From Hydrogenimonas sp. SS33 (GTDB taxonomy: Bacteria > Campylobacterota > Campylobacteria > Campylobacterales > Hydrogenimonadaceae): a stretch of DNA of 64,000 bases. Made by a program: the position numbers and the translations under genes. The stretch's first letter is position 1; every line of letters begins with the position of its first letter. The notes below the pieces were generated by a model, which saw nothing but the letters and a program-made list of their open reading frames with translations, searched no databases and had not been told where the DNA came from. The stretch spans positions 434,001-498,000 of the forward strand of contig NZ_AP026369.1 of assembly GCF_040436365.1 (NCBI RefSeq). The letters run 5' to 3'. Of the stretch, positions 10,183-19,157 are shown one piece after another.

Positions 10183-11585
10183 TACGCCCTCTTCTGCTTC
10201 TCCTTCTCCTTGCGGCCGGTCTTGCCGCCGATATTTTAGAGGAGGCCAAAGCCTTTACGGAGCAGATCCGGCACGACACGACCCTGCTGTGCGGGCTGCG
10301 GCGCTATGGTGTCGAAGATATCGAAACGCTCGCCCGGGCAGCTGCGGAGAATCCCGATCTCGGGCCGGAGCTGGAAAAGCTGCTCGATCAAAGCAGGCGC
10401 CGATATCGTCACGACCGTCTCTACGGATGTATGGACCCGGAGGCGCTCTATCCGGGCGCCGTGGGCATCGACCGCAAGGAGATCAACAGCACCGTTTCAG
10501 AAAACCTGCTGGTGCGCAGGCTCGAAAAGGCACTGCACCGCTACGAAGCGCTCGAAAAGGCGGGAGGCTGGTCTCCCATCCACGCCCGCTTCACCCTTCT
10601 GGAACCTGGCCAAAGCGATATTGCCGTGGCAGCTCTCAAGGCACGGCTCGCCGTGACCGGCGACTACAACGGTTCCTGCGACGCCAACCTCACCTACGGC
10701 GGTACGGTCGTCGAGGCGGTCAAAATCTTCCAGGGGCGTCATGGCCTGAAGGTCGACGGGGTCGTCGGTCCGCAGACCCTTCATGCACTCAACCTTCCCG
10801 TTTCCGCAAAGATCGAACGCCTGAAGATCAACATCGAACGGGCACGCTGGCTCGCCGCCCCGGCCAAAGATTTTCTCGCCGTCAATATTCCCGACTTCTC
10901 CCTCACCCTCTACTGCGACGAAAAACCGGCTTTGCATATGAAGTGCATCGTCGGCCGAAAGAGGCGGGCGACGCCGATGCTTTCGGATACGCTGACCTAT
11001 GCCGTCCTGAACCCCTACTGGCGCGCACCCGAGACGATCGTCTCCGAAGATATCCTCCCCAAACTGAAAGCGGGGCGGTACGAGGTGTTGAAGCGCAAAG
11101 GGATCGTCGCCGTCCGGGGCGGAGACGGCAATGAAACCGTCGACTTCGCCAAGATAGACTGGCGGCAATACGATGCTAAGCATATTCCTTTCATCTTCAT
11201 GCAGAAACCCGGCCGGTACAACTACCTGGGGCTCGTCAAATTCATGTTCCCAAACGATTTCGACGTCTACCTGCACGATACGCCCCACGACGAACTCTTC
11301 TCCCGGCGCATCAGAACCTTCAGCTCCGGATGCATCCGTGTCGAAAAACCGATCGAACTTTTTCACGCCTTGGCCAATCCGGGGAAAACGGAGCCGTGGA
11401 GCTACAAAACGATTGTCCGTACGTTCATGAATGGGAAAGAGAGGCTGGTAGGTTTCACGAAGCCGGTGCCGGTTTTTCTGCTCTACATGACCGCTTTCGT
11501 TGATGATGAGGGGAGAGTGGCATTTCGGCCGGATATCTACGGGTATGACCTTCGAATGCGCTCCTTTTTGAACCAGTATAAATAG
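10179..11585 (+). CDS. L,D-transpeptidase with peptidoglycan-binding domain (YcbB-like)
   Basis: 468 residues. A signal peptide (IRPLLLLLLLAAGLAA) sends it to the periplasm. A PG_binding_1 domain follows (~150-205, VKIFQGRHGLKVDGVVGPQT), then the YkuD catalytic domain ending in the motif HDTPHDELFSRR...SSGCIRVE, with catalytic Cys in SGCIR (~388) and its His. Such enzymes form 3-3 crosslinks or attach proteins to murein. I start at GTG 10179, which overlaps the cysS stop (GTGA). The neighbour encodes an M15 YcbK-like peptidase, as in the E. coli ycbB-ycbK pair. Confidence 0.85.
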   Translation: MIRPLLLLLLLAAGLAADILEEAKAFTEQIRHDTTLLCGLRRYGVEDIETLARAAAENPDLGPELEKLLDQSRRRYRHDRLYGCMDPEALYPGAVGIDRKEINSTVSENLLVRRLEKALHRYEALEKAGGWSPIHARFTLLEPGQSDIAVAALKARLAVTGDYNGSCDANLTYGGTVVEAVKIFQGRHGLKVDGVVGPQTLHALNLPVSAKIERLKINIERARWLAAPAKDFLAVNIPDFSLTLYCDEKPALHMKCIVGRKRRATPMLSDTLTYAVLNPYWRAPETIVSEDILPKLKAGRYEVLKRKGIVAVRGGDGNETVDFAKIDWRQYDAKHIPFIFMQKPGRYNYLGLVKFMFPNDFDVYLHDTPHDELFSRRIRTFSSGCIRVEKPIELFHALANPGKTEPWSYKTIVRTFMNGKERLVGFTKPVPVFLLYMTAFVDDEGRVAFRPDIYGYDLRMRSFLNQYK

Positions 11586-11666
11586 AGGCCGATGTCAGGG
11601 GTGTCGGTGGTAAAATAATCGCCAAATAGAACGATAGTATGTTAAAGAAACATAAAAGAGACAAAA

Positions 11667-12203
11667 ATGACGCGAAGAGATTTTCTGAAAAGAGGCGGTG
11701 TTGCCGTGGCGGCATGCGCCTTCCCCAATATCATCCTGGCAGACAGCGCCGTCAGCAGGCGGGAAAAACGGATCGAACTCTACAATATCCATACCGGTGA
11801 GCACGCCAGGGCGCTCTACTGGGCGGATGGAGAGTACATAGAAGAGGAGATGGCGGCGCTGGAACAGCTGCTGCGGGATTACCGCACGGGGGAGATTCAT
11901 TCCATCGACCGCAGGCTCTACGATCTGCTTCACGACCTTCAGGCCCGCATCGGCGTCCATCGCCCCTACCATGTCATTTCGGGATACCGCTCCCCTCTGA
12001 CCAATGCGATGCTCCGGCGGCACTCCCATGGCGTGGCGAAGCACAGCCTTCATATGGAGGGACGCGCCATCGACATCAATCTGCCGGGCGTCCACCTCCG
12101 GCACCTCCGCCATCTGGCGATGAAGATGCGCCGCGGCGGCGTCGGTTACTACCCGAAATCCGGTTTCGTCCACGTCGACACCGGCCGCGTCCGCTACTGG
12201 TAA
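11667..12203 (+). CDS. Tat-exported YcbK/MepK-type M15 peptidase (DUF882)
   Basis: 178 residues with a twin-arginine signal, MTRRDFLKRGGVAVAACAFP. The core holds the peptidase M15/DUF882 metal site: YHVISGYRSP, then HSLHMEGRAIDIN (HxxxxxxxD) and GFVHVDTG with the last His. E. coli MepK cleaves 3-3 crosslinks made by L,D-transpeptidases, so pairing with the upstream L,D-transpeptidase suggests matched synthesis and turnover of these links. The 81-bp gap before it has a short hairpin (TATGTT...AACATA). Confidence 0.85.
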   Translation: MTRRDFLKRGGVAVAACAFPNIILADSAVSRREKRIELYNIHTGEHARALYWADGEYIEEEMAALEQLLRDYRTGEIHSIDRRLYDLLHDLQARIGVHRPYHVISGYRSPLTNAMLRRHSHGVAKHSLHMEGRAIDINLPGVHLRHLRHLAMKMRRGGVGYYPKSGFVHVDTGRVRYW

Positions 12204-12227
12204 CGGCCCTCGCCGCAGAGGTGGCGT

Positions 12228-14180
12228 TCACTCCAGGTTGCAGGAGAGGATGGAACAGAATCCCTCTCCCGCGCCGTCCCCTCCTCCGAAAGCCGACCAG
12301 TCGATGGCCGGCATCTTCGCTTTCAACGCTTCGTAACGCTCTTTCGTGATCGGTTCGACGGGCATCTGTTCGTAGACCTCCTTTTTGCCCATGGGAAGCA
12401 TGGAGGCGGATTTGATGACCGGCGCGAACATGGAGAGCATCCGCTCGATCTGGCCGCCCTCCTTTTCGGGATCGAAGGTGATGGTACAGGAGACCATATT
12501 GTCCGACCATTCCCGCTGCAGCATCGCCAGCAGCGCGAACTGCTCCCAAGCACTCACCTCTTCGGCGCTTCGGGGGTTGTCGTAACGGATGGGAAATTCG
12601 AAAACCGTCGTATTTTCGCTGTAGAGGTCGGGCTGGTGGGGAACGCCGGCTTCGATGAGATAACGGGTGATGGCCTGGTTGTTGCCCGTGCGCAGGCGGC
12701 GGATGGCGTATCGTGCCGGCGGGAAGTGCATCCCCGGGCTGACACCTGCGAGGAGGCTGACGGTCCCGGAGGGTTTGACGGCGGTTACCTTGAGCGAGAC
12801 GGGAATGCCGGACTCCTTCGCCAACGATTTGTTGACACTGCGGACCAGCCGGTAGGCGTTGCGCAGTTTTCTCGTCACATGGGCCATGCCGATCTTTTCG
12901 ATCCAGTCGGTGATGCCTGAGATGCTGACGCCGGTTCTGCGGTTGCGGGCGACGATGGCGTTGGTTTCATCCCGGTGGGTCGGCAGCAAAGAGACGGTGA
13001 CGGCGTAGAAAGCGGCGAAAATAAGCGCCTCCTCGAACTCCTGTTCGCCCGGGCACCGGGTCGGGAAGGTTTCGGCGAGATTACAGAGTTCGAACCCCTC
13101 CAGGGCGATCTCTCCGCAGGGGTTGGTGAGCCAGGCTTTGTCGGGGATCTCCCGGCAGAAACGGCCGTATCGCCGTATGTTGACCAGATTGAGGATGCCC
13201 GGCTCGCCGTTTCGGCGGATCAGATCGGCGATCTTCGGAAGGGTTTCGAAATCTTCATGGGTTTCGAGTAGAACGGAGTTGTTGGACATCCAGCCTATCT
13301 CTTCCCGCTCCGGATAGCGGTCGTAGTCTTTGAGGTGCAGAAAGGTTTCGTCATGGGGAGAGCCGATGGCAATTTCGGCGGAGCGCCGGACATTGCCGGC
13401 GACGACGCAGACACCGATGGCGTTGAAAACGTCGGCGACACAGCGGGTCTCATCGATCTCTCCGTCGCAGTAGCGGTCCATGATCGCCTCCAACCGTCCG
13501 TGCAGCTCTTTGAGGGGACCGGGGCCCGAGGCGGTGCCGCCGAAACCGTGGATGGGAGAGCCCGCGGGTCGGATGCGGGAGTAGTCGAAACGGTACCAGG
13601 GCCCGCCGCTGCAGTAGCTCTCCAGCAGCAGCCGCACTGATGCGACCCACCCCTCCTTGCTGTCGTCGATGACATACAGCTTCGGGCGTCTTTTGTCCGG
13701 CATTTTGGCTCCGCCCTTCCAGGCGGTATTGAAGCCGACACCCACACCGCTCATGAGCATATCCATCGTCCAGTCCGCCGCATGGACCAGATCCGTCGTA
13801 TCGACGGCCCCGCAGTTGTACAGAGCCGCACTTCCCCGTTCGTAGATATAGTCCGTCCCCATGATCCAGAGCCCCCGGCCCGGCGGAAGCCAATGCATTC
13901 TGAAACAGGAGAGCGCCATCTTTTCGGCGAAGGCCTGCCATTTCTCCTCGTCCCAGGCCAGCCCTTCGTTAACGTAGTGCTGTTTGCGGATGGAGAGGGT
14001 CCCCTCCACGATCCGAATAACGGTGTCGTGCCACCGCTCCTGGCTGCCGTCGGGTTTTCGGCGGCTGTAGGTCCGGTAGTAGATCACTTCGCCGAATCCG
14101 TCGAAACCGAAGTCGGGACGCATGCCCAGCAGTTTCTCTTTGACCTTTTCGTCCAGGACGAACCGCTCCGTCACTTTCAT
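12228..14180 (-). CDS. nrdJ: Adenosylcobalamin-dependent (class II) ribonucleotide reductase
   Basis: 650 residues resembling the monomeric Lactobacillus-type triphosphate reductase, though about 90 shorter. Visible active-site parts are PPGRGLW (~100), the first redox cysteine in ALYNCGAVD (C123), the thiyl cysteine and glutamate in NPCGEI (C355, E357), the second redox cysteine in ELCNLAE (C366) and a C-terminal shuttle pair CSILSC (C642, C647). It reduces ribonucleotides using vitamin B12 and independently of oxygen. AAGGAGGT lies upstream of the ATG. The gene is on the strand opposite its neighbours; I see no obvious B12 riboswitch in the short upstream gap. Confidence 0.88.
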   Translation of the reverse strand: MKVTERFVLDEKVKEKLLGMRPDFGFDGFGEVIYYRTYSRRKPDGSQERWHDTVIRIVEGTLSIRKQHYVNEGLAWDEEKWQAFAEKMALSCFRMHWLPPGRGLWIMGTDYIYERGSAALYNCGAVDTTDLVHAADWTMDMLMSGVGVGFNTAWKGGAKMPDKRRPKLYVIDDSKEGWVASVRLLLESYCSGGPWYRFDYSRIRPAGSPIHGFGGTASGPGPLKELHGRLEAIMDRYCDGEIDETRCVADVFNAIGVCVVAGNVRRSAEIAIGSPHDETFLHLKDYDRYPEREEIGWMSNNSVLLETHEDFETLPKIADLIRRNGEPGILNLVNIRRYGRFCREIPDKAWLTNPCGEIALEGFELCNLAETFPTRCPGEQEFEEALIFAAFYAVTVSLLPTHRDETNAIVARNRRTGVSISGITDWIEKIGMAHVTRKLRNAYRLVRSVNKSLAKESGIPVSLKVTAVKPSGTVSLLAGVSPGMHFPPARYAIRRLRTGNNQAITRYLIEAGVPHQPDLYSENTTVFEFPIRYDNPRSAEEVSAWEQFALLAMLQREWSDNMVSCTITFDPEKEGGQIERMLSMFAPVIKSASMLPMGKKEVYEQMPVEPITKERYEALKAKMPAIDWSAFGGGDGAGEGFCSILSCNLE

Positions 14181-14223
14181 GGTACTACCTCCTTACACAT
14201 ATTCAAATTGTACTGAAATTTGG

Positions 14224-14237
14224 TTCATATATATGAA
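14224..14237. promoter_or_regulatory. Perfect palindrome TTCATATATATGAA between nrdJ and pyrD
   Basis: A 14-bp perfect palindrome 43 bp upstream of the nrdJ start, followed by a further TATGAATAT. It is in the position of an operator for the ribonucleotide reductase gene. Binding by any regulator is inference. Confidence 0.35.
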
Positions 14238-14285
14238 TATGAATATCGCCCCTAAGAATTAAGGGCCTCTCCAAGATCTTTTTTG

Positions 14286-14291
14286 TATAAT
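14286..14291 (+). promoter_or_regulatory. -10 box for pyrD
   Basis: A consensus TATAAT lies 58 bp upstream of the pyrD start after a T-rich tract; no convincing -35 is visible. A weak hairpin (GCCCCTAA/TTAAGGGC, 14248-14265) lies between the nrdJ and pyrD promoters. Confidence 0.5.
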
Positions 14292-14348
14292 CACCTCTAT
14301 TTGACGGGTCTGTGCCCGTATTCAATCCGACCGACAGGCGCTATTTTC

Positions 14349-15404
14349 ATGGATTACAACACGCTCAAATCGCTACTTTTCCGCTTCGACCCCGAAACGG
14401 CCCACCATCTCGCCACCGGCGCGATGCGGCTGGCCCAGGCCGTCCCTCCCCTACTTTCGGCTCTGCAGCGGCGCTACCGTTTCGATGACCCGCGCCTGGA
14501 ACAGGAGATTTTCGGATGCCGGTTCGCCAACCCGGTCGGCCTCGCCGCGGGGTTCGACAAAGATGCGCAGCTCATACCGGCGATGTACGCCCTCGGATTC
14601 GGCTTTACCGAAGTGGGCACCGTCACGCCGCGCCCCCAGCCCGGCAATCCCCGCCCCCGCCTCTGGCGACATGTGAAAGAGGAGGCGCTGCAAAACGCCA
14701 TGGGGTTCAACAACGAAGGGATGGAGGCGATGCGCAAACGCCTCGAAACCGCCCGCCCCTACCCTCTGCCGGTGGGGGTCAACATCGGCAAGAACAAGAC
14801 AACCCCCGAGTCGGAAGCGCTGAAAGATTACGAAACCCTTATCCGCACCTTCCGGGACCTGGCCGACTATCTGGTGGTCAATATCTCCTCTCCCAACACG
14901 CCGGGCCTGCGCGACCTGCAGAACGAAGCTTTCATCGAAGCGCTCTTCGAGATGGCCAAAGGCATCACCGATCGCCCCATTCTGCTGAAAATCGCACCGG
15001 ACATGGAGGTTCAGGCGGCGGTGGAGCTCTGCGCCAAGGCGGTCGAGTCGGGTGCCGACGGTATTATCGCCACCAATACCAGCGTCGACTATTCGCTGGT
15101 GCGCCGCCCCGAAGCCGTCGGCGGCATCAGCGGGCGTCCCATCCGCCAAAAGAGTTTCGAGATATTCGAGGCGGTGGCGAAGGCGCTTTTCGGCAAAACC
15201 CTCCTCGTCTCCGTCGGCGGCATCGACAGCGGTTACGAAGCCTACCGGCGCATCAAAGCGGGCGCGAGCCTCGTGCAGGTCTACAGCGGCTTCATCTACC
15301 GCGGGCCCGAGCTGCCCTCTCTCATCAACCGTACCCTCCTGCATCTGCTGGAAAAAGATGGTTTCAACCACATCAGCGAAGCGATAGGAGCCGACCGGAA
15401 ATGA
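14349..15404 (+). CDS. pyrD: Dihydroorotate dehydrogenase (quinone), class 2
   Basis: Oxidises dihydroorotate to orotate at the inner membrane, passing electrons to quinone. 351 residues. The N-terminal amphipathic helix (FDPETAHHLATGAMRLA) is the class 2 quinone-binding extension. Core motifs are NPVGLAAGFDKDAQ, NAMGFNNEG, NISSPNTPGLRDLQ with the class 2 catalytic Ser, and FMN-binding VSVGGIDSG. An open frame continues upstream, but MDYNTLKSLLF is the family start. The stop overlaps the start of the M16 protease (ATGA). Confidence 0.95.
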   Translation: MDYNTLKSLLFRFDPETAHHLATGAMRLAQAVPPLLSALQRRYRFDDPRLEQEIFGCRFANPVGLAAGFDKDAQLIPAMYALGFGFTEVGTVTPRPQPGNPRPRLWRHVKEEALQNAMGFNNEGMEAMRKRLETARPYPLPVGVNIGKNKTTPESEALKDYETLIRTFRDLADYLVVNISSPNTPGLRDLQNEAFIEALFEMAKGITDRPILLKIAPDMEVQAAVELCAKAVESGADGIIATNTSVDYSLVRRPEAVGGISGRPIRQKSFEIFEAVAKALFGKTLLVSVGGIDSGYEAYRRIKAGASLVQVYSGFIYRGPELPSLINRTLLHLLEKDGFNHISEAIGADRK

Positions 15405-16726
15405 AATCCTTTCTCAAACTGTTCACTGTTCACTGTTCACTGTTCACACTATTCACAGGAGTTCTGATGGCAAGCAGCCTTCCCAAGTACTACACCCGTA
15501 CCCTGGACAACGGCCTTCAGGTCGTTGCCATTCCCCTCAAGAACGATAGCGGCGTCATCACCACCGACATCTTTTACAAAGTCGGCAGCCGCAACGAGGT
15601 GATGGGCAAGAGCGGCATCGCCCACATGCTCGAACACATGAACTTCAAATCGACCAAAAACATGCCCGCGGGCATGTTCGACAAGATCGTCAAGCGCATG
15701 GGCGGGGTCGACAACGCCTCCACGGGATTCGACTACACCCACTACTTCATCAAGAGCGCGGCGCAGCATCTGGATCGCTCCATGGAGCTCTTCGCGGACA
15801 TGATGGCCAACCTGAGCCTCAAGGACGAGGAGTTCCAGCCCGAGCGGAAGGTGGTGGCCGAAGAGCGCCGCTGGCGGACCGACAACAATCCGGTGGGGTA
15901 CCTCTATTTCCGCCTCTTCAACAACGCCTACCTCTACCACTCCTACCACTGGACCCCCATCGGGTTCATGGACGACATTCAGCACTGGACGATCGACGAT
16001 ATCCGCAACTTCCATAAAACCTATTACCAGCCCAAGAACGCCATCGTCGTCGTTGCCGGCGACATCGACCCCGAAGCGGTCTTCTCGGCAGCGAAAAAGC
16101 ACTTCGGCGCCATCAAGAACTGCTGCGACATTCCGAAAGTGCACCAGGTGGAACCGCCCCAGGACGGTCCCAAGCGGGTCCTCATCCACCGCGACAGCGA
16201 AGTGGAGATCGTCGCCGTCGCTTTTCACATTCCCAATTTCCAACACCCCGACCAACCTGCCCTGTCGGCCCTTTCCGAACTGCTCAGCCACGGCAAGAGC
16301 AGCCGGCTCATCGAGGATCTGGTCGATAAAAAGAAGATGGTCAACCAGGTCTACGCCTACAACATGGAGCTCAAAGACCCGGGTATCTTCCTCTTCATGG
16401 CGGTCTGCAACCCCGGTGTCAAGGCCGAAGAGGTCGAAAAGGAGTTCTGGGCGCAGATCGACAGGATCAAGAAAGAGGGTGTCAGCAAAGAGGAGCTGAA
16501 GAAGGTGCAGGTCAACACCAAAGCCGACTTCATCTTCAGCATGGAGAACTCCAGCAACGTTGCCGACCTCTTCGGCGGCTACCTGGCCCGCGGCGACATC
16601 GAACCGCTCCTGCACTACGAAGAGAATATCGACAAACTGACACCCGAAACGATCAAAGCGGTGACGGAGAAATACCTCGACCCGCAGAGAGCAACGACCG
16701 TGATTCTACGCAAAGGGGAACAATAA
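15401..16726 (+). CDS. Zinc-dependent M16 family peptidase, probably secreted
   Basis: 441 residues. The inverted zinc motif HxxEH is present as HMLEHMNF (~75), and the downstream glutamate fits [11 protein letters not shown] (~152). A hydrophobic N-terminus ([20 protein letters not shown]) looks like an export signal, but part of it is encoded by a GTTCACT heptanucleotide tandem repeat, so an internal start at MASSLPKYY (residue 23) is possible. The gene sits between pyrD and dapA as in Campylobacter. The single-chain half-size form suggests homodimers or a periplasmic partner. Confidence 0.85.
   Translation: MKSFLKLFTVHCSLFTLFTGVLMASSLPKYYTRTLDNGLQVVAIPLKNDSGVITTDIFYKVGSRNEVMGKSGIAHMLEHMNFKSTKNMPAGMFDKIVKRMGGVDNASTGFDYTHYFIKSAAQHLDRSMELFADMMANLSLKDEEFQPERKVVAEERRWRTDNNPVGYLYFRLFNNAYLYHSYHWTPIGFMDDIQHWTIDDIRNFHKTYYQPKNAIVVVAGDIDPEAVFSAAKKHFGAIKNCCDIPKVHQVEPPQDGPKRVLIHRDSEVEIVAVAFHIPNFQHPDQPALSALSELLSHGKSSRLIEDLVDKKKMVNQVYAYNMELKDPGIFLFMAVCNPGVKAEEVEKEFWAQIDRIKKEGVSKEELKKVQVNTKADFIFSMENSSNVADLFGGYLARGDIEPLLHYEENIDKLTPETIKAVTEKYLDPQRATTVILRKGEQ
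15420..15446 (+). repeat. GTTCACT heptanucleotide tandem repeat
   Basis: Four successive GTTCAC(T) units at the 5' end of the M16 peptidase gene, encoding part of its apparent signal peptide. The reverse complement of the same heptad (AGTGAAC) recurs at about 17630-17655. Confidence 0.7.
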
Positions 16727-17616
16727 TGCGAAACGCCATCATCGGCGCCATGACGGCGCTTATTACGCCGTTTAAAAACGGCGAAGTGGACCATGCGCAG
16801 TTTGCAAAGCTGATCGAGAGGCAGATCGCCAACGGCATCGACGCGGTCGTTCCGGTGGGTACCACGGGCGAGAGCGCCACGCTCAGCCATGCCGAACACC
16901 GGGAGTGCATCGAAACCGCCGTGGCGGTCTGCAAAAACAGCGGCGTCAAAGTAGTCGCCGGCGCGGGAAGCAACTGTACCCGGGAGGCGGTGGATCTGGC
17001 ACAGTTCGCCCAGAAGGCCGGGGCGGATGCAATCCTTTCGGTCTGCCCATACTACAACAAGCCGACCCAGGAGGGGATCTTCCGCCACTACAAAGCGATC
17101 GCCGAAGCGGTGGAGATACCGGTCATGCTCTACAACGTGCCCGGACGCACCGCTTTGGACATTGCCCCCGACACGGTTTTCAGACTCTTCGACGAAGTGC
17201 CCAACATCTACGCCATCAAAGAGGCGACCGGCTCCATGGAGCGGACGCTGATGCTCAAAGCCAAACGCCCCAACCTGGCGGTCATCAGCGGCGACGACGC
17301 CATCAACTACCCCATCATGGCCACCGGTGGCAACGGCTGCATCTCCGTTACCTCCAACCTGCTTCCCAATCTCATCGCCGACCTGGTTCATTCGGCCCAG
17401 ATGGAGGATTTCGCTGCCTCCAAGGCGATCAGCGACCGCCTTTACGACATCAACAAGGTCCTCTTCATCGAAAGCAACCCCATTCCGATCAAAGCGGCCA
17501 TGTATATCGCGGGCCTGCTGGAGACGCTGGAGTACCGCCTGCCCCTGACACCGCCTTCGGCCGAACATATGCGGCAGATCGAAACAGTGGTGAAGCAGTA
17601 TGCGGTTCCCGCGTGA
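16726..17616 (+). CDS. dapA: 4-hydroxy-tetrahydrodipicolinate synthase
   Basis: Condenses pyruvate with aspartate semialdehyde in the lysine/diaminopimelate pathway. 296 residues, the usual length, with the pyruvate-binding loop [13 protein letters not shown] (~45), catalytic Tyr in [11 protein letters not shown] (~134), Schiff-base Lys in YAIKEATGS (~163) and GGNGCIS. The ATG overlaps the M16 stop codon by one base (TAATG), indicating translational coupling. Confidence 0.97.
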   Translation: MRNAIIGAMTALITPFKNGEVDHAQFAKLIERQIANGIDAVVPVGTTGESATLSHAEHRECIETAVAVCKNSGVKVVAGAGSNCTREAVDLAQFAQKAGADAILSVCPYYNKPTQEGIFRHYKAIAEAVEIPVMLYNVPGRTALDIAPDTVFRLFDEVPNIYAIKEATGSMERTLMLKAKRPNLAVISGDDAINYPIMATGGNGCISVTSNLLPNLIADLVHSAQMEDFAASKAISDRLYDINKVLFIESNPIPIKAAMYIAGLLETLEYRLPLTPPSAEHMRQIETVVKQYAVPA

Positions 17617-17683
17617 CATGGGAAACGGTAAACAGTGAACGGTGAACAGTGAAAAGTGGACGGAAAACTGTAAATTACAAGCT

Positions 17684-17804
17684 GACGTTACGCAAAAGCG
17701 TAACATCTTCTCGAAATCTACGATTTCGAAGCTTTAGGGGGGTGTAGGGGACACTTGTGTCCCCGCCAGAACATGGGCTTTGCTCATGTTCTACGTAACA
17801 TCAG
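17684..17804 (+). repeat. Compound hairpin repeat, copy A
   Basis: About 121 bp made of four consecutive stem-loops: GTTACGC/GCGTAAC, TTCTCGAAATC/GATTTCGAA, GGGGACA/TGTCCCC and AACATG/CATGTT. It ends in ACGTAACATCAG. It is nearly identical, in reverse orientation, to 62103-62223. It fills most of the 210-bp gap between dapA and the SDR gene, and is preceded by AGTGAAC-type heptads. Confidence 0.9.
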
Positions 17805-17826
17805 ACAGTAAATTTAAAGGAGTGTC

Positions 17827-18612
17827 ATGAGTCAGTGTGAAAGTATGAAAGGAAAAACCCTCGTCATCAGCGGTGCGACCCGGGGTATCGGAAAGGCGAT
17901 CCTCTACCGTTTCGCCAAGGCGGGTGCGAATGCCGCCTTTACCTACAATTCCAATGCCGAAGAGGCGCAGAAGATTGTCGAGGACCTGGAGACCAACTAC
18001 GGCATCAAGGCGAAAGCCTACCCCCTCAACATTCTGGAACCCGAAACCTACAAAGACCTTTTCAAGCAGATTGACGAAGATTTCGACCGGGTCGACTACT
18101 TCATCTCCAACGCCATCATATCCGGCCGTTCCGTCGTCGGCGGGTTCGGTCCCTTCATGCGCCTCAAGCCCAAGGGGCTCTGCAACATCTACACCGCCAC
18201 GGTCAGCGCCTTCGTGGTGGGAGCCCAGGAGGCGGCCAAACGGATGGAGAAAGTGGGCGGCGGTTCCATCATCTCCCTCAGCTCCACCGGAAACCTGGTC
18301 TACACCCCCAACTACGCCGGCCACGGCACTAACAAAGCGGCGGTGGAGACGATGGTCAAATACGCCGCGGCGGAGCTTGGTGAAAAGGGTATCCGTGTCA
18401 ATGCCGTCAGCGGCGGCCCCATCGACACCGACGCACTGAAGAAGTTCCCCAACTACGAGGAGGTGAAGGCGGAAGTGGTGGCGCGCTCGCCCCTCAACCG
18501 CATGGGTCAGCCCGAAGACCTGGCGGGCATGTGCTGGTTTCTGTGTACCGACGAGTGCTCCTGGCTCACCGGTCAGACCATTGTCATCGACGGAGGGACC
18601 AGCTTTCAATGA
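17827..18612 (+). CDS. SDR oxidoreductase, FabL-like enoyl-ACP reductase
   Basis: 261 residues with the Rossmann motif GATRGIGKA (~16) and an active site in which Tyr and Lys are six residues apart (YAGHGTNK, ~162-169). Ordinary SDRs use YxxxK; the Y-x6-K spacing is shared by FabI and FabL, which reduce enoyl-ACP in fatty acid synthesis. The C-terminus SWLTGQTIVIDGGTSF is standard SDR. The position after dapA matches Campylobacter. The stop overlaps pgsA (ATGA), linking it to phospholipid synthesis. Another SDR activity cannot be excluded. Confidence 0.78.
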   Translation: MSQCESMKGKTLVISGATRGIGKAILYRFAKAGANAAFTYNSNAEEAQKIVEDLETNYGIKAKAYPLNILEPETYKDLFKQIDEDFDRVDYFISNAIISGRSVVGGFGPFMRLKPKGLCNIYTATVSAFVVGAQEAAKRMEKVGGGSIISLSSTGNLVYTPNYAGHGTNKAAVETMVKYAAAELGEKGIRVNAVSGGPIDTDALKKFPNYEEVKAEVVARSPLNRMGQPEDLAGMCWFLCTDECSWLTGQTIVIDGGTSFQ

Positions 18613-19157
18613 CCAGAGGGGCCCTGAACCTTCCCAACATTCTCGCCTTCATCCGGCTTCTGATGGGGCCGCTGATGCTCTGGCTTCTGGCCTACCGCGA
18701 CAGCGCCCCGCTGGCGGGCATCGACGCCAGCTGGCTCGACTACTTCGCGGCACTGGCTTTTGTGCTGGCCAGCGTCACCGACTTTTTCGACGGCTACATC
18801 GCCCGCATGTGCGACCAGATCACGACACTGGGAAAGGTTATTGACCCCCTGGCGGACAAGATGCTGATGCTGGCCGCTTTTCTGGGGCTCGTGGTCCTCG
18901 GCCGCGCCGATGTTTTCGCCGTCTTCCTCATTCTCAGCCGCGAGTTTTTTATCACGGGGCTGCGGGTGATGATCGTCGGGGAAGGGAGGGATGTGAGCGC
19001 TTCCTGGATGGGCAAGGTCAAAACCGTGGCCCAGATGTTCGCCATCGGTTTTCTGACGATGGACTGGCCCGGCGGGACGCTCCTTCTCTGGATCGCCGTC
19101 GCCATCACCCTCTACAGCGGCTATGAGTATGTCCGCGACTATCTGAAAGGAAAATGA
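18609..19157 (+). CDS. pgsA: CDP-diacylglycerol--glycerol-3-phosphate 3-phosphatidyltransferase
   Basis: 182-residue inner-membrane enzyme committing CDP-diacylglycerol to phosphatidylglycerol. The CDP-alcohol phosphotransferase motif DGx2ARx8Gx3Dx3D reads DGYIARMCDQITTLGKVIDP then LADK (~60). About five hydrophobic segments. The open frame runs upstream, but MTRGALNLPNILAFIR fits the family and overlaps the SDR stop. Its own stop overlaps rseP. Confidence 0.92.
   Translation: MTRGALNLPNILAFIRLLMGPLMLWLLAYRDSAPLAGIDASWLDYFAALAFVLASVTDFFDGYIARMCDQITTLGKVIDPLADKMLMLAAFLGLVVLGRADVFAVFLILSREFFITGLRVMIVGEGRDVSASWMGKVKTVAQMFAIGFLTMDWPGGTLLLWIAVAITLYSGYEYVRDYLKGK

Noticed and set aside
14181-14282. 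Cobalamin riboswitch upstream of nrdJ
   Set aside because: The 100-bp gap is too short and lacks the B12-box-like sequence.
15420-15446. Short regularly spaced repeats as a CRISPR array
   Set aside because: Units are 7 bp with no spacers and no cas genes anywhere in the window.
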